56,783 nt of DNA from an uncultured Allofournierella sp. GTDB lineage: Bacteria; Bacillota; Clostridia; Oscillospirales; Ruminococcaceae. The stretch spans positions 1-56,783 of the forward strand of contig CALWNE010000013.1 of assembly GCA_944382705.1 (NCBI GenBank), written 5' to 3'. How positions within the stretch are numbered: the stretch's first letter is position 1; the number at the start of each line of letters is the position of its first letter. The translations under genes were made by a program, and so were the position numbers. Shown piece after piece: positions 6,300 to 15,030 of the stretch. Below the pieces are notes generated by a model. It saw nothing but the letters and a program-made list of their open reading frames with translations, was not told the origin of the DNA and searched no databases.

Positions 6300-8546
6300 T
6301 CAGGTGTAATGCAGGCCGAAGCCGTATTCATAGTAGTTGCCCTGGCTGTCCCGGTAGGCATAGGCCTTGCCGTTTGCATCCTTGAGGGAATCGGGCAGAT
6401 ACAAGTCTTTATCAAAACCGGGAACATCGTTGGGGCTGATGCACACGCCCTGGGCATCCACCGCCAGCACCTCATCACCTCGGGGCAGGGTAACAGGCAG
6501 TGCACCTACCGGAGCAAATTTGCCGGTGATTACATCCACAACAGCCTGGGGGAATGTATCAAAGCCCACGGTGAGGGCATGGCAAAGGGGTTCCAGATTG
6601 CCCAGCTGCCAGGCTAGGGTAACATTCACATGGGCGATGACCTTGCCCCCGTGGGCAGCCACGGTTTGGGCAATTTGTCTTACCTCGTTCATGCCTTTTA
6701 CGGTGGTTTCCAGGTGGCTGGTTTTTAGCGGGCGGCAGTTTTCGTCCACATCGGGCACCGACTTGCCGTCGCACAAGTCCAGCTCAAGGTAGCCGGGGGT
6801 GGCAGTGAAGTAGTCCCCGGATTGGGGGTACACAAACAGCAGGGCATAGTCTGCCTGAGCGGGGTCATCGGTGAGGGTGTAGTGGCTGAACAGGCTGCGC
6901 AAAGTCTGGGTGGTTTGAGGCGAAAGCCGCTCGTCCTTGTGCCAGGCCTGCACAAACAGCGTTTGGGAGCCGGGAGCAGGCAGGGGGAGAACCCCCTGGT
7001 TTTTCAGCAGCACCACGCTTTCGTGGTGTACCCGGTCGGCCTCCTGCCAATGGGCGGGGGTAGACACAATTTCCTCGGCCTGTGCCGCATCCCGGTAGGG
7101 GTCATCCACCACCCCTGCCTGGAACAGCTCGGTCAGGGTTCTGGTAACGGCCCGGTCCAATGCCTCGTCGGTAAGCACCAGCTGCTGGGGCTGGAACCCG
7201 GCGGGTACAGGGTGGGTATCGTAATAGCCGTTGTGGGCACGGTTGTAGGCTTCCTGGGCTGCTTCCAGCTCAAAAATGCCGCTGATGATGTCTACTCCTG
7301 CGTGATTGACGCTAAACCCGATTCGCTCCGGGATGTCCAGCATCTCCACACCCCAGGCCATGTTGCGGGTAATGCCGGAATCCGAGTTGATGTAGCCTTT
7401 AAAGCCCATCTGCTGGCGGAGCATGGTGTCAATGAAGTATTGGTTGTAGGCAAAGCCGTAGGGCTCCATGGGTACCGGGCCGCCCTGGCCATCGGTTTGG
7501 GGTGCGCTTTTTTCCTGGGAGGGCTTGGAGTAGTAGGGCATAATGGAGGCGGTGTTGCACTCCACAGCGGTGCGGAAGGGGGGCAGGTGGTATTTTTCCA
7601 GGCTGCCGGGGGTGGCATATACATTCCACTGGCCTGCCGCATAGTGGGGGTCAAAGCCGTTTTCACGGGCTCCGCCACCGGGGAAGTGTTTGGTGGTAAG
7701 GGCCACACCTTCCCGGGTAACGCCCTCGGCACTGCCCTGGATGCCGGGAATCAGCCGCTCCAGAATGGTGCTTACAAGGGCAGGATCCTCGCCGAAGGTG
7801 CCGTAGGAACGCTGCCAGCGGGGGTCGGTGATTACATCGGCCATATACATATAACCCTTGCGCAGGCCGCAGGCATTCCATTCCTGCCGTACCGCCTGAG
7901 CGAAGCGATCCACCAGCTCCAGCCGGCCGGTGCCCTTGAGGGCAGCGGCAATGCCCAGCGTACCGGGCCAGGCGGCCATCTTGCCGGTGCCGTCGTTCAT
8001 GCCAAACACAATTTCGCCGTTTTCGTTGCGGGAGTTGGAGGTGACACTCAGGGGGATAAAATGAGTGCACTCCTCACAGACAGCGTTCATCTGGTCTATC
8101 CATTCCACCAAATCAGTGGGGGTGGCACTGGCCCGCAGAATCACATGGCGATAAAATTTTTCCTTCAGCATCTGGGTGGAGCCGATGATGTGCTGCTGCC
8201 CAAAAATGGTTTGCACATCGCATTCGGTTTCGTCCAGCAGGCCGGTTTCATCCAGCACGGGATTCTCCACCTTGATGGCCATGGGGCCGGTGGGAGGGTA
8301 TTTGCCCATGCGCCAATCAGCCACAAACAGTTGGGCCAGTTTTTCCTGCACAGTAAGCTGCTTTACATAGGCTTCGGCTCGCTGGCGGGCGGGCAGCCGC
8401 CAGTCGTTGACGGGGCTCACCTTACCGGTGCCATCAATGTCTTTGAAATACAGGCCATCCTGTTCCAGCACGGCACGGCTGACGGTGCTGATGCAGGCAC
8501 CCTGAGGGTTTTGGATGCGACGGAACCGTTCGCTTGCTTTGTTCAT
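6300..8546 (-). CDS. Glycoside hydrolase family 3 protein
   Basis: 748 aa. GH3 TIM-barrel features are visible: SYGTFGEDPALVS near 240, LTTKHFPGGGARENG (the KH substrate-binding pair), and GFKGYINSDSGITRN with putative nucleophile Asp389. The C-terminal alpha/beta sandwich follows from ~520 (ESVVLLKNQGVLPLP). GH3 members are exo-acting beta-glucosidases, beta-xylosidases and related enzymes; SDSG instead of the common SDW makes the exact sugar uncertain. No signal peptide, hence cytoplasmic. The start at 8546 (MNKASER) has AAGGAA 5-6 nt upstream; a Met 15 nt earlier lies within the ribosome binding site. It lies 42 bp after uidA in the same operon. Confidence 0.9.
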   Translation of the reverse strand: MNKASERFRRIQNPQGACISTVSRAVLEQDGLYFKDIDGTGKVSPVNDWRLPARQRAEAYVKQLTVQEKLAQLFVADWRMGKYPPTGPMAIKVENPVLDETGLLDETECDVQTIFGQQHIIGSTQMLKEKFYRHVILRASATPTDLVEWIDQMNAVCEECTHFIPLSVTSNSRNENGEIVFGMNDGTGKMAAWPGTLGIAAALKGTGRLELVDRFAQAVRQEWNACGLRKGYMYMADVITDPRWQRSYGTFGEDPALVSTILERLIPGIQGSAEGVTREGVALTTKHFPGGGARENGFDPHYAAGQWNVYATPGSLEKYHLPPFRTAVECNTASIMPYYSKPSQEKSAPQTDGQGGPVPMEPYGFAYNQYFIDTMLRQQMGFKGYINSDSGITRNMAWGVEMLDIPERIGFSVNHAGVDIISGIFELEAAQEAYNRAHNGYYDTHPVPAGFQPQQLVLTDEALDRAVTRTLTELFQAGVVDDPYRDAAQAEEIVSTPAHWQEADRVHHESVVLLKNQGVLPLPAPGSQTLFVQAWHKDERLSPQTTQTLRSLFSHYTLTDDPAQADYALLFVYPQSGDYFTATPGYLELDLCDGKSVPDVDENCRPLKTSHLETTVKGMNEVRQIAQTVAAHGGKVIAHVNVTLAWQLGNLEPLCHALTVGFDTFPQAVVDVITGKFAPVGALPVTLPRGDEVLAVDAQGVCISPNDVPGFDKDLYLPDSLKDANGKAYAYRDSQGNYYEYGFGLHYT

Positions 8547-8588
8547 AAAAGTTCCTTTCATGCAGTGAAATCAATGGGGGTGTAAAGG

Positions 8589-10409
8589 TCAGGCTTTGTA
8601 ATCCCGGGGCAGGTTGGTCCACCGTGCTCTAAACAGGAAGGCGGCATCCTTGGGCTGACGCTGACGGGTAAAGATACCCTTTTTGTTGCCGTTTGCCCGC
8701 AAAATGCCTTCGGTGGTCTGGAAGTCTGCAAAGTTCCAAACCAACTCGCCCTGTACAAAGTCGTAGGCATCGAACACCTGATGGTTCATGTCCAGGTACT
8801 CGTTCTGGTATTCCTGGCTCCACATAACGCTGGGCAGCTTGTGCTCGCCGGGCAGGGTATCGGCACCATATTCGGTAAAAATCAGGGGACGGCCTTCCAG
8901 CACGCCAGCCCATGCCTCCATCTCCTTATGGAAAGCGGCCTGAGCATCCACCAGGGCATTGCCGCCCAGCACATACCAGCCATAGTACCGGTTCAGGCTG
9001 ATGAAGTCTGCAAATTGCTGGCCTTTGCTGTTGTGGGGCTGGCTCATCATAATGATGGCGTAAGTACGGGGGCGCTTTTGCACATCCAGCTCGTGGGCCA
9101 GGTCAAACAGAGGCTTGAGGTATTCTTCGGTGCCCTCGCTGGTACACTGGGGCTCGTTAAGAATGCTCCAGGCAATGACGCTGGCATGGTTTTTATCACG
9201 CTGAATCATCTCACGCAGGGCCTGCTTGTGGTTTTCCAGCAGCTGGGCAGTGGTTTCCTTTTCAAAGTAGCCCACAGGCTTGCGGCTGCCCTGGCTGGCA
9301 TCCAAAAAGTTCAGGGTGCTTTCCATAAAGCCTACGGCAGGCACCTCGTCAATAATCAAAAAGCCTTCCTCATCGGCCAGCTGATACACCTCGTCGGCGT
9401 AGGGGTAGTGGCTGGTGCGCAGGCAGTTTGCGCCAATCCATTTCATGCACTCAAAGTCCCGCTTGAGGGTTACCAAATCAAGACCTCTGCCCCGCAGGTC
9501 TGCATCCTCGTGCTTGCCAAAGCCCTTCAGGTACACAGGCTTATTGTTAAGCAGGAACCGCCCGCCGGAAATTTCAAAGGTGCGAACGCCAATCTTTTCA
9601 AAATATTCATCCAGCACGGCGCTGCCGTCCACAATGCGCACCACAAACTGGTACAGGTAGGAGGCGTGAACATCCCACAGGTGGGCGTTTTCCAGCCGAA
9701 GGGTTCCGGTTTTGCCGGTTTGCTGGGCCACCAGGTTGCGCTGGGCGTCGTATACCTCCACCAGACACTCATGCGAACCGTTGGTATCCACCACATAGTC
9801 CACAAGGGCATCACGGCCCTCCAGCCGATGGTTTACGGTAAAATCCACCACCTGCTCCTGGGGCAGGCACAGCAGCTTCACCGGGCGCTGAAGCCCTGCA
9901 TAGTTGTAGAAGTCAAAGTAAGGAGCAGCTACCTTTTTGCCGTTGGTAAGGGTGGTGGTTTTGCCGGCAGGCAGCATGGCCTCGTGCAATTCGTTGTTTA
10001 CCAAAACCGACAGACGATTGTACTGATTATACCGTACAATATCGGTGGCCACAGCAGAAAAGGGCAAAAAGCCGCCCTCATGCTGGGCAATCTCCACCTC
10101 GTTTACAAACACTCTGGCCCGGTGGGTGGCGCTGCCAAAACGCAGTACTACCTCGTTGCCAGCCCATTCGCCAGGTACAAAGAAATCGGTTTCATACCAA
10201 AAATCACCGCAGTATTCCCGGCTGTCCTTATCGGTAAATAAATCGCAGAATGCAGAGGGAACGGGCATCAGAATGGGTGCGGGAAGGCCGCTGGCCCAGG
10301 ATTGGGCAATGCCTTCGCTCTGCGGGTCAAACTGAAAGCGCCACATTCCATCCAGGCTGACCACACGACGGGTGGAAGAGGAAACCGGGTACAGCAAAGA
10401 GTCTTTCAT
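8589..10409 (-). CDS. uidA: Beta-glucuronidase, GH2
   Basis: 606 aa. It hydrolyses beta-D-glucuronides to glucuronate and aglycone in the cytoplasm. GH2 architecture: sugar-binding domain (1-180), Ig-like domain (180-275), TIM barrel (275-606). Acid/base Glu419 lies in WSILNEP and nucleophile Glu513 in FTEYGAD. NGNKKGIFTRQRQPKDAA supplies the Asn-x-Lys pair (Asn575, Lys577) that reads the glucuronate carboxylate, which separates true glucuronidases from beta-galactosidases. The stretch between VGFM and RDKNHA is about as long as in E. coli UidA, suggesting an active-site 'loop 1' enzyme (inference). The start at 10409 has GGGAGGT at good distance. First gene of the operon, divergent from the GPH symporter. 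Confidence 0.95.
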   Translation of the reverse strand: MKDSLLYPVSSSTRRVVSLDGMWRFQFDPQSEGIAQSWASGLPAPILMPVPSAFCDLFTDKDSREYCGDFWYETDFFVPGEWAGNEVVLRFGSATHRARVFVNEVEIAQHEGGFLPFSAVATDIVRYNQYNRLSVLVNNELHEAMLPAGKTTTLTNGKKVAAPYFDFYNYAGLQRPVKLLCLPQEQVVDFTVNHRLEGRDALVDYVVDTNGSHECLVEVYDAQRNLVAQQTGKTGTLRLENAHLWDVHASYLYQFVVRIVDGSAVLDEYFEKIGVRTFEISGGRFLLNNKPVYLKGFGKHEDADLRGRGLDLVTLKRDFECMKWIGANCLRTSHYPYADEVYQLADEEGFLIIDEVPAVGFMESTLNFLDASQGSRKPVGYFEKETTAQLLENHKQALREMIQRDKNHASVIAWSILNEPQCTSEGTEEYLKPLFDLAHELDVQKRPRTYAIIMMSQPHNSKGQQFADFISLNRYYGWYVLGGNALVDAQAAFHKEMEAWAGVLEGRPLIFTEYGADTLPGEHKLPSVMWSQEYQNEYLDMNHQVFDAYDFVQGELVWNFADFQTTEGILRANGNKKGIFTRQRQPKDAAFLFRARWTNLPRDYKA

Positions 10410-10896
10410 AAGTAAAATACCTCCCATTACAGAATCTGATGATTGTTTGCGATGTGCTTTAGCAAACAGACCGCTGGAGTAACTTTAGGATGTGTTTATT
10501 ATCGCATAAACCAGAAAGGGACAGTTAGTAGAATTTTTGGGGAAATCAGAACTATATACGCACCTTCCAGGCCAGACAAGGGCTGCATAAAGGCAGAATA
10601 TCCCAAACCGAATTTGGGCAAAAACCCCCGTGCAGCTATGCCTGCTGTGCAGTGCAACCCTTCAAGGCAGCTGCCAGCCGGGAAGGCTGCGGCACCATTA
10701 AAAATGGGTTATTAAAACAAAAACAAACAACAAAACAAGATAAAACCATTGCAAATGATTAAAATTATCTGGATGCAGTGCAAAATTTTACTCACCGCAG
10801 GCAAGGCCAATCGGCCATAATGGATACAAGAATTTCAATCACGCAACGGAAGCCACAGGTGATTGAAAAAACCATACCGATAAAGGAGAATGAATC
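10410..10896. promoter_or_regulatory. Divergent control region of the glucuronide locus
   Basis: 487 bp between uidA and the symporter. A perfect inverted repeat TGTTTGC-N11-GCAAACA (10444-10468) lies 35 bp upstream of the uidA start. Nearer the symporter, TGCAAA occurs twice as a direct repeat 29 bp apart (10750 and 10779), about three helical turns, as expected for paired AraC-type half-sites. Clear consensus promoters are not visible, which fits activator-dependent expression. The middle part is GC-rich with no ORF I would support. Confidence 0.5.
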
Positions 10897-12417
10897 ATGG
10901 CGAATACTCGTACACTTCCGGATCACTTCTACGACAAAGACTATGAAACCAATGGCATCCATCGTGTTCCGCTGTGGCGGATTGGCTGTTTTGCCCTGAA
11001 CAATACGGCCACCAACCTGTATATGTTTTTACTTATGTATATCAGCTACTACCTGATGGGATTTGTGGGCGTGGGTATGGTTGTAGCCTCCAGTTTTTCT
11101 ATGTGTATGCGTATCTGGGATGGCGTTACCGACCCCTTTGTGGGATTTTTGGTGGATAAAACCAGTGGCCGGTTTGGCAAAAACAGGCCCTTCATGGTGG
11201 TGGGCAATGTGATTTTGCTGGTTACCAGCTTTATCATGTTCCATGTGACCCATCTGCTGCCCCAGGGCGTTCGGTTCATCTTTTTTATTGTAATTTCCTG
11301 CATCTACTACCTGGGCTACACCTGCCAGTGCGTGGTGACCAAATCCGCCCAGAGCTGCCTGACCAACGACCCAAAACAGCGGCCGGTTTTTGCGGCGTTT
11401 GATGCTGCGTATAACACCGTATTGTTTGCCGGCGTAGCCGTGGTTGCTGCAAACATGGCGAATAATTTGCAGGATGTGGGTGGTTATAGCTCGGTGGAGT
11501 TTTTTCATACCCTGTGGCTGTTCACTGCCATTGGCTCTGCCATTATGACCTTGCTGGCCGTGGTAGCCATTGCACCCAAGGATCGCAACGAGTTTTTTGG
11601 TACGGGAGAATACAGCAAGATTGGGCTGAAGGATTACTGGGACACCCTTAAAAACAACCGAGCCATCCAGATGCTGGTTCTGGCAGCCTCCTCCGATAAG
11701 CTGGCGGCTTCCGCAAAAACCAGCGCCGTAAGCGTGGCCATGTTTGCCTGCATTGCAGGCTCCACGGTGCTGCAAGGCAATGTAACAGCGATTACCATAG
11801 TGCCCTCCACCATTATTACCTTTTTGGCGATTTCTCTCATTGCTACCCGTGTGGGCCAAAAATCTGCCATGGTAATTGGCTCGGTGGGCGGTATTATTAT
11901 CAACGCACTGCTGGGCGCCTTGTGGCTGTTTGGCGACCCCACCACCATGACCAATGACCCTGCCACCGGTAGCTTTCACTGGGGCTACTTCCTGATTTTG
12001 CATGTATTGCTTAGCGTGTTGCAGGCTGGTTTCCAGGGTATTTCCGGCAACATCGTAATTCCCATGACGGCGGACTGTGCGGACTACGAGGTATACCGTA
12101 CCGGCAAGTATGTGCCCGGCTTGATGGGCACCCTGTTCAGCTTTGTGGATAAAATTATTTCCAGCTTTGCACCCATGGTGGCAGGCTTGGTATTTGCAGC
12201 TTGCGGCTTTGTGGATCACAACCCTGTACAGGGAGACATCGCTACCCCTGCCCTGCGTTTGGGCGTTGTGTTCTTGGCGTTCGGAATGATTATTCTGGGC
12301 CTGGTATGCAACCTGATTGCCATGAAGTTCTATCCGCTGAACAAGGAAAAGATGGCCCAGCTTCAAAACGAAATTCGCATGATTAAGGAAAAGAGCCTGG
12401 CTGCGCAGCAGGGCTGA
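10897..12417 (+). CDS. GPH-family (glycoside-pentoside-hexuronide) cation symporter
   Basis: 506 aa integral membrane protein with about 12 hydrophobic segments. The N-terminal ALNNTATNLYMFLLMYISYYL and the cytoplasmic-loop signature RIWDGVTDPFVGFLVDKTSG-x-FGKNRP are hallmarks of the GPH transporter family (MelB, UidB, XynB), which couples sugar or glucuronide import to H+ or Na+. GGAG precedes the ATG. Because it diverges from the glucuronidase operon, glucuronides or uronic-acid oligosaccharides are the likely cargo (inference). The downstream TM2 gene starts 70 bp later and is probably co-transcribed. Confidence 0.92.
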   Translation: MANTRTLPDHFYDKDYETNGIHRVPLWRIGCFALNNTATNLYMFLLMYISYYLMGFVGVGMVVASSFSMCMRIWDGVTDPFVGFLVDKTSGRFGKNRPFMVVGNVILLVTSFIMFHVTHLLPQGVRFIFFIVISCIYYLGYTCQCVVTKSAQSCLTNDPKQRPVFAAFDAAYNTVLFAGVAVVAANMANNLQDVGGYSSVEFFHTLWLFTAIGSAIMTLLAVVAIAPKDRNEFFGTGEYSKIGLKDYWDTLKNNRAIQMLVLAASSDKLAASAKTSAVSVAMFACIAGSTVLQGNVTAITIVPSTIITFLAISLIATRVGQKSAMVIGSVGGIIINALLGALWLFGDPTTMTNDPATGSFHWGYFLILHVLLSVLQAGFQGISGNIVIPMTADCADYEVYRTGKYVPGLMGTLFSFVDKIISSFAPMVAGLVFAACGFVDHNPVQGDIATPALRLGVVFLAFGMIILGLVCNLIAMKFYPLNKEKMAQLQNEIRMIKEKSLAAQQG

Positions 12418-12487
12418 GATTTAAAAACAAAAGCAACGCCGTTGTTTTTGGATTTACGGTTCATTCGGTTGATATGAGGTGATTGCA

Positions 12488-12868
12488 GTGAAGGAGACCA
12501 CAGCCAAAAAAGCAAAGGCACTGCCGACGGATGTGCTGGATTTGGCCATTGCCCAGGACCAGCTGAACCATCTGCGCTATGCACAGGGAGACCCCTGCAC
12601 GGAACAGCACGGCCCCCTTTGGCGGGGGATAGACTACCTGATGAATCTGCGGGAGCGGCGTGTTTTGCAGCCGGTGCAAAAGAGCACCTATCTGAAATTG
12701 TGCTGGCTGGGTGCATTTGGCATTCATCGGATGTATGCAAAGCAGTGGTTTACAGCGGCGGTGTATCTTGCAACCTGCTGGACGGGGATTTCCATTGCCA
12801 TGACCCTGATTGATGTTATGGCGGTGCTTCCCATGAAAGCCGATGAAAAGGGCGCAATTTACTTATAA
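12488..12868 (+). CDS. TM2 domain-containing small membrane protein
   Basis: 126 aa. The C-terminal half (from KSTYLKLCWLGAFGIHRMYA) matches the TM2 fold: two membrane helices joined by the G-x-x-G-x-HR-x-Y motif and ending in DVMAVL. The first ~65 residues are soluble and charged. GTG at 12488 is chosen because GAGGTGAT lies 4-5 nt upstream; an earlier in-frame GTG at 12479 overlaps that site. TM2 proteins have no defined enzymatic role. Its position after the symporter suggests co-expression with glucuronide uptake but not a known function. Confidence 0.8.
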   Translation: MKETTAKKAKALPTDVLDLAIAQDQLNHLRYAQGDPCTEQHGPLWRGIDYLMNLRERRVLQPVQKSTYLKLCWLGAFGIHRMYAKQWFTAAVYLATCWTGISIAMTLIDVMAVLPMKADEKGAIYL

Positions 12869-13012
12869 GGCTGGGGCCAAAGGGTGCAGGTTCAGCGCAG
12901 CAATGCCGCTGGCCTGTATGAGTTAAGGATGCGGCCGGAGCCAAAGCCTGACGCACCCCATGCAACCCTTGTGCGGCGCAAAAAATCCATAAAAACAACA
13001 AAATGAGGCAAC

Positions 13013-13055
13013 AAAAAAGGATACTGAGGATCAAGAAAATCCTCGGTATCCTTTT
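13013..13055. terminator. Bidirectional terminator after the symporter/TM2 unit
   Basis: AAAGGATACTGAGGAT pairs with ATCCTCGGTATCCTTT around a 7-nt loop (one G-T pair), with A- and T-runs on both sides. Confidence 0.85.
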
Positions 13056-13063
13056 GCGTGATT

Positions 13064-13094
13064 TTGGACATTCCATCCATCACTGTGTTACAAT
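13064..13094 (+). promoter_or_regulatory. Promoter of the AraC-type regulator
   Basis: TGGACA (13065-13070), 18-bp spacer, TACAAT (13089-13094). It would produce a ~220-nt leader before the regulator gene. Confidence 0.55.
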
Positions 13095-13175
13095 AAGCAA
13101 AATTCTTTTTAGGGCAGCGCCCCGCAATCCAGGCGGCGGAAGGCGCCGGAAAATCTTTTGAGGGATGAACCAGAG

Positions 13176-13210
13176 CACTGGCCAATCCTTGGGGGGCTGG
13201 CCAGTGTTTT
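13176..13210 (+). terminator. Leader hairpin with T-run upstream of the AraC gene
   Basis: CACTGGCCA pairs perfectly with TGGCCAGTG around a GC-rich loop and is followed by TTTT. It lies inside the presumed leader, 113 bp before the coding region, so it could attenuate transcription. Confidence 0.5.
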
Positions 13211-13322
13211 GCAAAACCATTACAGCAAATTGTAAGACAGTGCGCTGCCCCAGCCTTTGGGCATGGATTGCGCGGTGGTGCCTTAGGATTGCCCAATATA
13301 AAGGAAAGGAGTACAGGATGTT

Positions 13323-14525
13323 ATGAAGGTTGATTTAGTTCACCTGATACGCCGATTGATGGCTTCGTATAACATTCCGGTTACACAGGTGCAGGCTCCC
13401 TTTGACGAGCTGAAGCGGTTTGACAACGGATTGCGGCAGGCACTGGACCCCATGTTCGAGTGGGATAAGTTTGGACAGCTGATTTTGGACCTTACAAACC
13501 CCAAAGAGCTGCTGCTGGTAGAAGATACTTTTGGCCTTCGCTTTGCATTTTTGAGAATTGAAGAAACCGAACAAACGGTATATATTTTAGGGCCATGGCG
13601 GGCAACACACATCGAAAGCAAACTCAGCAAGGAGATGGAGCGTCTGCTTGGCAGCGAAGCTGCCCAGGCAATCCGGCAATTTTACAACGGCGTGAGCCAG
13701 GTGGATGAAACCTGGATTATGCCGGTGATACGCACCTTGGCATCAGCGGCGTGGCCGGAGGGTGAATTTACAGTGAGAGAGGCACGAGAGCCGCTGCCCC
13801 TGAATTTTAAGCCCGACTTACGGTATTTTAACGAACCGGAATTCAAAAAAGAGATTCCAACCGAGGTTTTGGAGCGGCGCTATGCAGGAGAAAGCCGTTT
13901 TATGGAGACTGTATCACGGGGGGATGTGGATGCGGCTGTGGGCGCATGGGAGGGAATGACCCGCATACGCATTGAAGGGCGTTTTACAGACAGTCTGTAC
14001 GAGATAAAAACCATGTTCGTGATTTTGAACACACTGCTGCGCAAATCCATTGAAAGTAGTATGGTGCACCCCTATTACATCGACCGAATCAGCACCCGGT
14101 ATGCCTGCCGCATTCAGGAAATGACAGCCGAGGACCAGTATCAGCTGGGCGTTGATATGGTGCGGGAATATTGCAGATATGTGCAGGTATACTCCCTAAA
14201 GGAGTATTCGCCGCTGGTGCAAAAGGTTATCAACCATATCAATCTGAATTTGGATAGCACCCTGTCGCTGAAATCGCTGGCGGCCATGTGTTTTATTAGC
14301 CCAAGCTATCTTTCCAACCTGTTCAAGCGAGAAACAGGGGAAACCTTAATTGACTACATCAATGGCCAGCGCATCCGTCGGGCCTGTCAGCTGCTGGTAA
14401 AAACCAAGCTGGGCGTATCGGATGTGGCGGCGCAGGTTGGAATTTTGGATGTGAATTATTTTACCAAACTCTTTAAAAAATCACAGGGGCAAACCCCAAC
14501 CCAGTACCGAAGGCAGAATCGATAG
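13323..14525 (+). CDS. AraC/XylS-family transcriptional regulator
   Basis: 400 aa. The C-terminal ~105 residues form the double helix-turn-helix: INLNLDSTLSLKSLAAMCFISPSYLSNLFKRETG, then QRIRRACQLL and VAAQVGILDVNYFTKLFKKSQGQTPTQYR. The N-terminal ~290 residues are an unassigned sensor region, probably for a small ligand. The start uses GGAG ~11 nt upstream; an ATG 5 nt earlier is out of frame and stops after two codons. It lies downstream of the glucuronide symporter and is the obvious candidate to control the divergent locus through the repeats in 10410-10896 (inference). Monocistronic. Confidence 0.9.
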   Translation: MKVDLVHLIRRLMASYNIPVTQVQAPFDELKRFDNGLRQALDPMFEWDKFGQLILDLTNPKELLLVEDTFGLRFAFLRIEETEQTVYILGPWRATHIESKLSKEMERLLGSEAAQAIRQFYNGVSQVDETWIMPVIRTLASAAWPEGEFTVREAREPLPLNFKPDLRYFNEPEFKKEIPTEVLERRYAGESRFMETVSRGDVDAAVGAWEGMTRIRIEGRFTDSLYEIKTMFVILNTLLRKSIESSMVHPYYIDRISTRYACRIQEMTAEDQYQLGVDMVREYCRYVQVYSLKEYSPLVQKVINHINLNLDSTLSLKSLAAMCFISPSYLSNLFKRETGETLIDYINGQRIRRACQLLVKTKLGVSDVAAQVGILDVNYFTKLFKKSQGQTPTQYRRQNR

Positions 14526-14560
14526 TATGCCAGAGAGGTATCTCAAAATAGAGCCAATCA

Positions 14561-14604
14561 AAAAAGGGTGGAAGCCAGCCAAATCAGGCAGGCTTCCACC
14601 CTTT
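14561..14604 (+). terminator. Terminator of the AraC gene
   Basis: AAGGGTGGAAGCC pairs with GGCTTCCACCCTT around a 14-nt loop, flanked by an A-run and TT, 40 bp after the stop codon. Confidence 0.8.
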
Positions 14605-14782
14605 ACGCTATTGCCTGCCCACCCAGCTGGTGCACCTGGCAGAACAAGCAACCTATGGACAGGGTGTTTTTGGGTATTTTAGAGCCACGCCCCAGTGGGA
14701 CTGGGTTATAAGCAAACCAGCAAGCAAGAGGGAGCATTGCAGGCGCAAAAAACGCTGCGGAAGGCACAGAAACACAAAAAGA

Positions 14783-14814
14783 AAACCGCTGGAACCGTAA
14801 GGTTCCAGCGGTTT
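14783..14814 (-). terminator. Terminator of tRNA-fMet
   Basis: On the minus strand AAACCGCTGGAACC / GGTTCCAGCGGTTT is followed by T-rich sequence directly behind the CCA end. Confidence 0.88.
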
Positions 14815-14816
14815 GG

Positions 14817-14893
<77 letters not shown>

Positions 14894-14923
14894 ATATCTG
14901 GCCACTCAACTGAGTGCTTATAT

Positions 14924-14952
14924 AGCATACCATGGGGTTGCGGGATTGTCAA
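14924..14952 (-). promoter_or_regulatory. Promoter of tRNA-fMet
   Basis: Minus strand: consensus -35 TTGACA (14947-14952), 17-bp spacer, -10 TATGCT (14924-14929). Confidence 0.8.
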
Positions 14953-14979
14953 GTGATTTTTTAAAAAAATTAAAAATTA

Positions 14980-15024
14980 AAAAGCAGATGCCGCCAGCCG
15001 GGCAAAAGCTGCCCGGCTGGCGGG
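14980..15024 (-). terminator. Terminator of the DUF4830 gene
   Basis: CCGCCAGCCGGGCA pairs with TGCCCGGCTGGCGG around a 5-nt loop; on the minus strand it is followed by a T-rich tract. It starts 7 bp after the stop codon. Confidence 0.88.
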
Positions 15025-15030
15025 GCTGTA

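Noticed and set aside
6822..8585. 587-codon plus-strand frame
   Set aside because: Antisense to the GH3 gene, whose catalytic motifs are intact; shadow frame.
12142..12150. TGTGGATAA, reverse complement of the DnaA box
   Set aside because: Inside the symporter coding sequence where it encodes FVDK; chance occurrence.
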